From: Madurella fahalii | Lineage: Eukaryota > Ascomycota > Sordariomycetes > Sordariales | Direction: 5' to 3' | Assembly: GCA_029876055.1 (NCBI GenBank) | Contig: CM056877.1 | Location: forward strand, 992,001 to 1,056,000 | Length of the DNA: 64,000 bases | Shown: piece by piece, positions 11,852 to 20,905 of the stretch | How positions within the stretch are numbered: the stretch's first letter is position 1 | How the letters are laid out: each line of letters starts with the position of its first letter | Made by a program: the position numbers and the translations under genes | Notes under the pieces: model-generated | What the model was told of the DNA's origin: nothing | The model's database searches: none | Seen by the model: only the letters and a program-made list of their open reading frames with translations

Positions 11852-13484
11852 TTACAGGCACTGAGAGTACCACTGGTTCTGGGCACGGCAGGTGTAGGGG
11901 CTCTCGCACTGAGTCGGGCCGCTATAGTTCTGGCCGCCGCACTGGCCCCAGCGGGGCACCGTCTGGCCGCCGGTCGGGCCGGTGCCGGCCTGGGTCGTCG
12001 ACGAGACAGGAGGGCGGACGGTGGAGGTGGGGGGGTTGCCCGGGTTGCTGCCGCCGCCGTCCTCGAGACCGGCAACGGTCGAGCCGATGGGGCCGAAGCG
12101 GATGTTGGAGAAGACGACGTTGGAGTCGGGCGCCTCGGCCTCAACCTCGGCGGGGACACCAGAGGTGGTCGGGCACTCGCCGCGCTCGGCGCCCGGCCGG
12201 CCGGCAGCGTCGACCGGGTAGGTCGAGTCGAGCCAGAGCATGTTGGCGTGGTGGTCGTCCCAGATGGACATGACGAGCACCATGTTCTTCATGTCCTCGC
12301 CCATCTGGACCATGCCACCCTTCTTGGCGAAGTCGTCGATATCGCCAAAGGCGGCCTTCTGGACGTCGCAGAACTCCTGGGTGATCGAGTTGCCCGGAAC
12401 GCCGGCAATGCGCGACTCGGAGTTGGGGATGATCTGGCCGTCCTGGGCGTAGAAGCGCTTGATCTCGGAGAGCTGGCCGGCCGAGTTGGTGAGGAACTGG
12501 GTGACGACCGTGATCTTCCTGGTGGTATCGACCGTCTTGCCCTCGCCGTAAAAGGTCGTGTCGCCCATGCGGTAGGCGTTGAAGTCGCACCCGTCGGCGT
12601 CACAGGTGCCGCCGTAGCGGTCCGCGCTGTAGGTACCACCGCACGAGTCGCCCTGGCACATGTGCTGGCCGAGCTGGGTGCAAGGGTGCGGGGTGAAGGC
12701 AGTCGAGATCCTGTTGGCCTCCCAGATGTCCATCTCGGAGCAGCACGTGCCCATGTTGCCAACGCCGGCATTAGGGTCGTTGCTCGAGCCGTTCCAGCCC
12801 TCGATGTTGGCGATGCCGTTGATGAACTTGATGTCACGCGGGCACTGCGCATCGCAGTAGCCGGTACCGTACTTGGCGCCAGCCTTGTTGCCAGAGTACT
12901 TGGAGAGACCGCCATCCGCGTCCATGGAAACGAAGTACAGGGCACCATTGAGACCGCAGCCAAGGTTAGACACATCGACGTCGAAGGTGAACTCGTTGCC
13001 GAGCAGGTTGAACACTGTTTTGCTCGTTAACCTAGCCCCACCGTCGGCGCCAGGTGGATGAATACTACTTACTCTGATACTTGGTCTCAGACTCCATCAG
13101 GTACGTGCGCGAGCCGACGTTGGTGGCGTGCTGGCCCTCGGTGACGAACCTGAGGCTCAGCGAGTCGCCACTTGTGGTGATGCCGTAGGTGGCAGAGTAC
13201 TCGGCGCCATCAACGCAGCACTTGGAAGCGCAAGACTCGCCCGTGTTGCAGATCGACTCATCCCACTGGTTGCCGCTGTAGCAGTTGTCGGCGCTCGACG
13301 TCGAGTGCGTCCACCGCCAGTTGGCGTCAATGACGACGGAACCCGAGACGGACGTGCAGCTACCTCCAGACGTGCACCTCGACCACGACAGGGAAGGGTG
13401 CCTCTCGGTGGTGAGAGTGCACACCTGCTGAGCCGTGGCGGATGCCACAAGGGCGGCGAGCGTCGCAAACTTCTTGGCGTACAT
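11852..13484 (-). CDS. cbh1: Cellobiohydrolase I, GH7 with C-terminal CBM1
   Basis: Exon 1 (13484-13073) and exon 2 (13014-11852) join across a 58-bp GTAAGT...ACAG intron inside an ATG codon (TKYQ|MFNLLGNEF), giving about 524 residues. MYAKKFATLAALVASATAQ is a clear secretion signal. The mature enzyme carries the GH7 active-site motif CCSEMDIWEAN, whose two glutamates and aspartate are the catalytic triad of the family, and the loops DGCDFNAYR and MSIWDDHHANMLWLDS expected of a tunnel-shaped exo-cellobiohydrolase. A Ser/Thr/Pro linker leads to a fungal cellulose-binding module, QCGGQNYSGPTQCESPYTC...WYSQCL. It releases cellobiose from cellulose chain ends outside the cell. Length and sequence are those of Chaetomium/Myceliophthora-type CBHI. 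Wooded tryptophan at the usual CBM1 first face position is represented here by WGQCGG and NQWYSQ. Identification is secure. Confidence 0.97.
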
Positions 13485-13587
13485 GGCGAAGATCTAGAAG
13501 TGCCGGCTGGTCCTGGGGAAGGCAGTACGTGACTGGGGATGAGGATTGCGAGATCAAGACGGGTGGTCCAGCTCTGCGCATCCCGCA

Positions 13588-13848
13588 TTATATAGCCAGC
13601 CTTCTTGCGCACATCGCCATTACCAGGGAACCAACCCTCACGGCCTGACGGGAACGCCCTCCACTCGGCGCCATTGTTCGCCACCAGGCATGGCATGGAG
13701 ACGGCTCCCGGGCCGTCGACTCTCGAGCAGGGTGGCCGGGCTCGCGCACCTACCATGGTGGATAGGGAATAGCGTCGCCTCGTGGCTGGGGACGACCGAA
13801 GGGCAGTAGGCAAAGGGGGCCGCGGCGATCAGGGCAGTCTTTGCGGGG
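13588..13848 (-). promoter_or_regulatory. cbh1 promoter: TATA box and candidate XlnR/CreA sites
   Basis: TATATAAT (minus strand, 13595-13588) lies 104 bp upstream of the cbh1 ATG. Farther up, GGCAAA at 13809-13814 fits the GGC(A/T)-type core bound by XYR1/XlnR, and CTGGGG at 13786-13791 and GCGGGG at 13843-13848 fit the SYGGRG core of the carbon repressor Cre1/CreA. These cores are short and common in GC-rich DNA, so only the TATA box is well supported. Confidence 0.45.
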
Positions 13849-16699
13849 TGTGCGCAAGGCGAAGCCGAAGCCGAAGTCATGTCGCTTGCTCGTCCCGTCA
13901 TGCCCCAGGCGGCAGCTGGTGGGGTGAAGGAGAGTCACGATGGGGAGGCGCGTGGCTCGTCTGGCGGCGACAAGCCAAAACCGTCGATGACGGCCGGGGC
14001 TCGGGGCGGCGATGTCACGTCGTTCCTGGTACGGCGAAGGCTGGCGTGAGCACGGACAGAGACGTCGTGGAGCCGAACGAGGGAATAGATTAAAGTTGCC
14101 GGAGGGAGGGCAGGGGACAACTGCCGCTCATTGGAGCGGTTTTGTGGTGTGGCAGCCAGGGTTCTACGGAGGCCATGCGCCGAGTGCGACTTGGGGAACA
14201 GCGTCTCTGGGCCTGGCGATGCCGAGTATGGAACGGGTTGCGGATCCCAGGAACAAGCGGGGAACGCAGTGCGCTCCGAAGGGCCGCCTGTGGTTATCCT
14301 CCAATCTCGGGGGGGAAACGCCGCGGCTACATGCTACACGTACACTCCAGTCCAGCATTGCGTGCGTTCCTCGCGTCCGACGAAGCTTTGGGGAGAAGAA
14401 ACCGCATCCCCCGGTTCCCCACAATCGCGGGACCCGGGCTCCTCACCCCCGCATTCTGATCCAGACCCTGATCCAGGTGGTCAGGTCCGAGGGCCCAGCA
14501 TTTTGGGCGAAGGAAACAGGTTCTCATCGTTCAAAACAGACGATGCGAGGATCCAACCTGCTCAGGGCTGCTCAGTGCTGCGCAATCATCCCAAGTCGTT
14601 GGCCGAAGTTGTTTCCAGACCTGAGGCTCAAAAAAAACCAATTTCTTTCCAGGCAACCGGGACGCTCGACAACCGGGAAATGGGTTGTCGTCGCAATTTG
14701 CCGATATTGCGGATGTCATGCGCGGTTCTCTTTCTCGTTCGCTGTTCGCTGCCCGCTGGTCGATCTCGGGTGGGAGGCAAGCGCAGCGCAGGGCGCAACA
14801 TCAGATTCCGCCCCACCCAAAACGGGGATAGGGCAGACCCACACTACTGCTTGGCACCTTCTCGCTTTGTTCAAACGGCAACTCCTCCCGGGCTTGACTT
14901 GTCCTATCTTTGGCCTTTTCGGACCTTGTCAGCACCTTAACCCGAGCTCGGTCGGCTCGCGGCATCAACAACCTTTGATGGTCCCGTCATGGAGCCATTT
15001 GAGATTCTCGTTGTCAGGCATTTTTCAGCTCTAACTAATTGCACTAGCTCTGCCATTGTTAGAAACTTGCTGCTGCATGTATGATGTCCCCAAGCCCAAC
15101 TCTGCCTCGACGAGCAATTAAGTTGCGGCTGAGTGTCTACTGAGGCAGCAAGGCTTTGGTCTGTGAACAAGGCGCTGAAGATCAAGAGTTGTTATGAAAA
15201 TATTTTGCCTCCAATCCGATTTGTTAGAGCTGAGAACAACTGGGGCAGTGGCTTGCGACGGCTCGACATGCCATAGAATTCCGGCGATGCTATGTACGGT
15301 AGTGCCAGATCAACGCATCCTCAGTGCCTTCTGACCTGTCAGCCTCACGCCTAGCTCGCGGGCGGGCGAGCTGCCTCGTTCCGGTCAAGAAGGAGGCAAC
15401 ACAACATCGCTAGGCCGTGCCTTGCGGGCCTCCGCCAAGTGGATCCGGTTCAGCTGCTCGACGTTGGTCGACGCGCGCCTCAGTTGGAGGAGGCGGAGCG
15501 AGCAACCGACAACCTTACCAGTCACAGCCAGGCTTGCTCCGAGTAATTAGGTCTATAACGTGCGGTTGCCGCGTCCGCGCGTGGCCTATCTCAAGTTAGA
15601 AACACCACACGGGCCGAGACCCGTGCTGAAACAACAGCCATTTCCATACAAGATTGGAACATACATTGTGAGCGTCCAACGCGCGAGGATTCGAACTACT
15701 CCACCATCGGCGGCATGTAAATTCAGTAAATTGAATGAAGAGACGAGATATGAAATCATGACGCATAAAGCGGATGGAGGAAAGCCTAGAACCGTTCTCG
15801 GGATGTCATACCGAATGCAACTATGCCACTGGATACTAGTGTAATTATTGCGGGTGTTACGCTTCTGCTTCCTCCTTTCCCGGATCCCGAGCGCCACGGC
15901 TCAATACCTTGGGTGGAGAGGACGGGAACTTGATGAACCAGCGCTGACCCCCACGCTGAGCGAAGTGGCCGTCCACGATACGAATGAATATTGGACCTCA
16001 AGGAAGCAAACGGCTCACCTGGCGTTGGTTTCATTGCGCTAGCCTTCCTTAGTACCGCACTCGGAATGGCCGAGCATAGGCACCGATCTCTTCTAAGTCT
16101 TCTTTGACCCGAAAAATGGGGAGTTTGTTCCTCCCTGGGTAGGACCGCCTCAAACGAAGCCCCACACAGCCTGCCCATGCGCCATGCCTGCAGTGCATGA
16201 CTTTTCCGCTATCTTTAGAGCAAACGAATCATAGCATTTTCTCATTGAGGACTGCCGTCGGGTCAAGCGACTCGGAATGAATTCGTTCCCGTTCTGTTCT
16301 GCCACATAGTTCTTGCTCAGCACTAAGCCCTGTCATAATCAACATCTTTGTCTCAACGCCCACTACCACGATAGGAACGTCACTGCCCGTTGTTCAGACG
16401 CAAAGAATTAGCAATACCTGTCCATAGCGTTTTTCTGGATACTCTCTAAATCTGTAAACTAACAATAAGTTTAGCTACTTTACTAAAACAAAGATGATCG
16501 CTATAAGTAAGGAACGGTGCGGGGTCAGGTCATTGGAACATTCCCTCGAGTCATTTCTCACAACTCAGGCACTTCCCCTTAACTATACAAGCCCTCACAT
16601 TCCCTCCTCCTCCCCACCGCTCGCTTCCTCCTTAACTAAACAAGCCTTGACCTAACCCTCGTCTAGACAAACCCTCGCATTCTACGCTCTCCCGTAGCC
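13849..16699. other. Long region without a convincing gene upstream of cbh1
   Basis: About 2.8 kb. Two long overlapping plus-strand ORFs (14012-15034 and 14131-14940) occupy different frames of the same DNA and have no family features, low-complexity or domain pattern, so they are not called. A stem-loop with arms CACGGG/CCCGTG lies at about 15608-15625. From about 15850 rightward the DNA becomes AT-richer, and a CT-rich stretch at 16580-16690 precedes the next gene. Confidence 0.5.
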
Positions 16700-17287
16700 A
16701 TGGCCCTGCTTCTACACAGAGACATAGCGAGCCGTGCCGAGGACCATGCGACGAGCAATGTTGGTCCGCGGAGCGATACTAACTTGGCCACGATCCTCGC
16801 CGCCGTCTTGTTCGCCGTTCTCGTCATGATGTTGCTAACCCACGCGGCGCTGAATCTGCGGGCGTTCGTAAACCGGCAAGCCCAGCTGATGTCCCACTAC
16901 CAGACGGTCGCGTCCTACTGGGAGACGGTCGCGCAGGGGCGCGCCAGCGCGGACGCAGGCGCCTCGACATCGGCTTCTCAGAATCTTCCGGTGAATGGTT
17001 ACGAAGGTGCCGTAGATTCGGAGAAAGCCCCGAGCGGCGTCAAAGACGAGGGTTCCAGTCACCACCAAGAAGAGGAGGGCAGCGCACAACAGAAGGCTGC
17101 TCAGAATTTACCATGGGATAAAGCTCAGGGGCCGGTAACCCTGCAGACCCCAGAGGGACTGTCTTCTAGTGGCTGTTGCGTATCAGACGATGGCGCTTCT
17201 GGCCATGGTCAGTCCGAGGATGTTCATCTACATCCCGAGGAGAGGCCGTCTAACAATCTGGAGACTGAAGTCGAGAGAGCCGTTTAA
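16700..17287 (+). CDS. Small single-pass membrane protein, unknown function
   Basis: A single-exon ORF of 195 residues. Residues about 30-52 (LATILAAVLFAVLVMMLLTHAAL) form one strong transmembrane helix; there is no signal peptide. The remainder is hydrophilic, rich in Ser, Glu, Gln and Gly, and probably disordered. A CT-rich leader, common in expressed fungal genes, lies just upstream of the ATG. I do not recognise the family and it may be lineage-specific. Overlapping minus-strand ORFs are shorter and unlike protein. Confidence 0.5.
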   Translation: MALLLHRDIASRAEDHATSNVGPRSDTNLATILAAVLFAVLVMMLLTHAALNLRAFVNRQAQLMSHYQTVASYWETVAQGRASADAGASTSASQNLPVNGYEGAVDSEKAPSGVKDEGSSHHQEEEGSAQQKAAQNLPWDKAQGPVTLQTPEGLSSSGCCVSDDGASGHGQSEDVHLHPEERPSNNLETEVERAV

Positions 17288-18165
17288 AATGCCCTGGGCA
17301 CACATAAGGTGAGAATTGTCCTAAAGAGCCATCTTGTACCCTTAAGCGTCAATGAGCAATCGAGAATGGCTATGTGGCAATAGATCCTTTGGGGGACTCC
17401 ATGTCTTCAACTGCTGCAATGGTACTGTAATTCAAAAATCTCAACTATTTCCGAAACTATGCCCTGCCCGATATGCGGGTTGACTCGGAAAGCCAAGACC
17501 AAGAACAGCGTTTCTGCAAAAATTGATCCGTTGCCGCAAGTGAATGTCGACACCGCAGAATGGGGGACTGAAGCGGGCTCGGGATTTGGCGGTTAGGTGC
17601 GAGTAATGGGTATAGTAGAGCAAAGTAACAGCGCGATTTCCTGGGCGTGGACTAGGACACCTATATCAACAAAGAAACGCTTGAGGACGTAATTAGCCCG
17701 CCTATTAGGATGCCTTTTTATGACAGAATGGATGCCCACCTATAAATCGTGGATGGAAGCCAACACACAACGCAATCACTCGAGTGATTCCCAAACTCTC
17801 CCTGACAGTGAATAATCTTGATCCGTCAGCTCTCCGAAAAACCAAGTAACAACGATTCGCTAAGTCTACAATACAAGCGGCAAGGGGGTATACGTGAGAA
17901 ACCCTAATCCATGCCATTAATCAACCTTGTTTCGCAGCGGCCGACACCCACCGGTCTTTCCTTCTTAGAGCGACCCGACTATTTTCTCAGCTGATCAGAC
18001 GTGTAAGACGCAAAGTGACAATTCCAGGATTCCAAGAGAAACAAAGTCTTTCGCCAGGTCCGTTTTCTGACGCCAATAACTTGCCCCATACTTACGTATC
18101 TGATCATACACTTCCTAGCACCCAGTCTTCCACCTGAATAAACACCCCACCGCAAATCGTACCAC
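17288..18165. other. Gene-poor AT-richer stretch
   Basis: No gene recognised on either strand. It should contain the 3' end of the small membrane protein gene and of the SNF5 gene, which face each other. Confidence 0.55.
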
Positions 18166-18342
18166 TCACTCCTTCTTCGACCTCCGACGAGGGGAATCGC
18201 TCGTGATCAACGCCGTCATCATGAGCCTGCGCGACTTGCGGGGCGTGGCCGAGGTCGAGCTACCGTCGCCACAACCACAAGTCAACGACGATGATTCCCG
18301 CTTGACCTTGGACGGACTGCCATTGATTCCCTTGCCACTCAC
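18166..18342 (-). other. In-frame basic tail downstream of the SNF5 stop codon
   Basis: Directly after TAG (18345-18343), the same frame stays open for 58 codons to TGA at 18168-18166. The translation is protein-like: GINGSPSKVKRESSS, then SATPRKSRR, then SDSPRRRSKKE, a Ser/basic nuclear-type tail. The base context is TTCTAG|GTGAGT. TTCTAG could also act as a 3' splice site: joining the exon 1 donor (18516) straight to 18342 keeps the frame, removes the second half of the finger and adds this tail. A CAG-to-TAG change in an originally longer gene is the other explanation. Confidence 0.5.
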
Positions 18343-20235
18343 CTAGAACGGCCGGGCGTCATTGGCGTGCAGGTTCCTGATCCAGCGGGGCAGCTTGCGG
18401 TCGCGCTCGTACATGAAGCCGCAGTTGTTGCAGAGCGACTGTGTGTGTCAAGTATTAGCAAACAGCCTATATATGGATGGGCAGCAGGAAACCAAAACTG
18501 GTCAAGTAGTACTCACCCTCGGTCCGTACGGTCCGGGCCTGACCGCCCACACGCTCGTGCCCCAGACCCGGCAGTGGGTACACCGCCAAGTCATGCGTTC
18601 TGCCTCGGTCAGCGTCCCGCCGCCACCATAACCGCCCGCATCCCCCGCGGGCGTGCCCCTCCCGCCGGGCGTGCCCGACCTGCCGGCGGGCGACAGGCTC
18701 CTAAACCGATTCCTCTTCTTCCTGCTCCGCTCGCCGCGGCCCATCCTCTCCTCCTCTTGCTCGATCAGCCCGCTAAACGCAAAACCCATCGGAACCCCGC
18801 CCGCCAGCCCAGTATTACTGCTGAACCGCGCCGTCTCCCGCCTCAGCCGGCGAATCTGCCTCTCCCGGTCCCCCTCACGCTTCTCAATCTCCTCCTTGCT
18901 CAGCGTCTCCAGCTTGGGCTCCCAATCGTCCGCCAAGTGCTCCGGATCATAGCGCCAGCCCGCCCCCTCCCCGCCGGCCGTGACAGCCGCGTCGTTGGGG
19001 AACTCGGCCCCGCCCATGGCGCCTCCGCCGCCGCCGCCGCCGAGCGCGGCCCAGCCCGCGACCAGCCCGCCCGACTCGCACGCCTCCTTCTTGAGCTTCA
19101 GCACGGCCTCGTAGATGGCGTGCGTCATGGCCGGCACCCACTCGCCGTGCAGGCCCAGGTCGGCGCACGTCTGCTTGGCAAAGATCTCGGCCGTGCCCGG
19201 CGGGTGCAGGAGGGACCACTCAAACTTGTCCGTGTAGACCTGCGACGAGAGGTTGATGTTGAGGTTGATGATGCAACGGTACGTGTCGTCGGCGCTGAAG
19301 TCGTCATCGCCGTCGTCGTTTGGGAGCGGCGTCGCTTCGGCCGTCACGTCGCCGTGGGCCGTGTGCACCACGGCCGGTGTGCCCGGTCCCGGGAATCTGG
19401 AAGGGGTAGAGGGCATGATGCTGCCCATTGGAGTGTCGGCTCTGGATGCGGCGTTGGGTGCTGGGGTGGCGGCATCGAGGTGGGTGATGGCAGCCTTGGC
19501 TGGTTCGGGGGCGCTCGAGCGGTTGACGTGCGAGTGGAAGAGGGGGTGGAGTGCGACGCCGGCGTATTCTTCCAGCTGAGTCCGTATCTGCTTGCTAATC
19601 TCGGCTATGGTCGAGGCGCGGTTGGGGAGGTCCAGGTCCTGCACCAGCTGGGTCGCGAACTGGTCTGTTGTGATTAAGCTCTCGTGGAGGTTCCATAGGA
19701 AGGTGTCGCGGAGGCGGTACGGTACTGTTGTCTCCTGCGGCTTGTAGAACGGGTGGTTTGGGTCCACGAGCCCTTGGGTAGGCACGGGCACTTGCGGGGT
19801 GAAGGAGGGGATGTCAAGGTCGATTCGGATGGGTATCAGAGTGAGCGGGAGGCAGGCCTGAACGTAGTTCTGGGCATCAGACCGATTAGGCCGCATCTTG
19901 CCCATCCAGTCCCGCCAGATTCCTTGCACCTCGACAGGTTCTGATGTGTCCTTGCCGACCTTCTCGCTCGGGTCGACCTTGGCGGTGCTGTCATCGCGGC
20001 GTAGGCTGCGCAAGCCGGTAGGCCGGCGGCGGCCATCTTCCTCATCGTCATCGTAATCGTCATAGCCGTCCTCGGCGTAATTGATGATAGTGGTGCCCCG
20101 CTTGGTGGTGCGCGCGAGGGGGTTGGAGGGAGCGGCGCTTGGGAGGACGGGCTGCAGGAGGGCATTGTTGTATGTGCGCAATCTGGGGGGGTACGACGAC
20201 AATATCGCCTGCTGCGACTCGGATCGCGCCGTCAT
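18343..20235 (-). CDS. snf5: SNF5/SMARCB1-type chromatin remodelling subunit with GATA-like zinc finger
   Basis: Exon 1 (20235-18517) and exon 2 (18438-18343) join across a 78-bp GTGAGT...ACAG intron to give about 604 residues. PIRIDLDIPSFTPQ, RDTFLWNLHESLITTDQFA, and the second repeat with INLNINLSSQVYTDKFEWSL and FAKQTCADLGLHGEW are the two SNF5 homology repeats (PF04855), core scaffold of SWI/SNF or RSC complexes that slide and evict nucleosomes. The acidic segment YDDYDDDEEDG lies near residue 60. The C terminus is a GATA-like finger, WRCTHC plus 17 residues plus CNNC, split by the intron exactly between YGPR and SLCNNC, as filamentous fungal Snf5 proteins have. It could be Snf5 or the RSC paralogue Sfh1; the GATA-type tail favours the Snf5 group. 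The frame continues after the TAG (next entry). Confidence 0.92.
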
Positions 20236-20905
20236 GGTGGAATCGGGAATGCTATTCGCAGTGCGCGGGCTATCTCATATCGGCGGGGGGGGGGGACTTG
20301 GGGCGCGCCGAGTCGAAAAGAGGGTCGCTGCTAGGGCCGAGTCGCTCGACACAGGTGCGACAGCAACGAGTGCGGGTTCTCAAGGCGATGGCGGGGTTGA
20401 TGGGTGAATTGATGAAAAGAGGCAGCGTCGCGGTGTCGAAGCCAGAAATTGTGGGGTTTTAGCAACCGTGACGCGCAAGTTGTCACCTTCCTTTGTTTCG
20501 CGAACTATTCCCAGGGAACGCTTTCCTTCGAACGCTCGCACGCAGTCAAAACGCGACGCATCGTAATGTGGGTCGCCAGGACAAAATAAGTTAGCCCCAC
20601 GGCAAGGGGGTTCGTTGATTATGTAATCTGCCCGCAAGGCTGTACAGTACTGTAAGGTACATATTCAGTGTTCTCTGACACGCCATGTGCCTGCTGCATC
20701 TGAAGCGCTAACGTCACCGAAACTGACAGCCATGGACAGCACAAGATTGTTTGATGAATGCATTCTCATCAACTACCAAGGTCATCAACTACCAAGGAGC
20801 TTAACTAGAGGGGCCAATACTAGATAGTTTGCTGCCACCCGATTGCGAGTTTGTGGAGCGGAAGATGCTCACTTGATCGTCCCCCAATGCCATCTTGTTT
20901 GTTGC
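20236..20905. other. Intergenic region between SNF5 and RNA ligase genes
   Basis: Contains the SNF5 promoter and the ligase 3' end. Visible items are a G run at about 20284-20296 and a GTAC-rich palindrome, CTGTACAGTACTGTAAGGTAC, at 20639-20659. No gene seen. Confidence 0.5.

Noticed and set aside
11663..13030. Plus-strand ORF of 455 codons opposite cbh1
   Set aside because: Antisense shadow of the cbh1 coding exon, rich in Ala, Gly, Val and Arg as expected from codon bias.
14012..15034. Long plus-strand ORFs (340 and 269 codons) upstream of cbh1
   Set aside because: They overlap in different frames of the same DNA, have no domain or signal features, and look like chance open frames in GC-rich DNA.
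15685..15705. GAGGATTCGAACTA, like a tRNA T loop read on the minus strand
   Set aside because: No D arm, anticodon arm or acceptor stem can be folded around it.
18367..19677. Plus-strand ORF of 436 codons opposite SNF5
   Set aside because: Antisense to a clearly homologous SNF5 exon; Arg/Ala/Pro-rich shadow.
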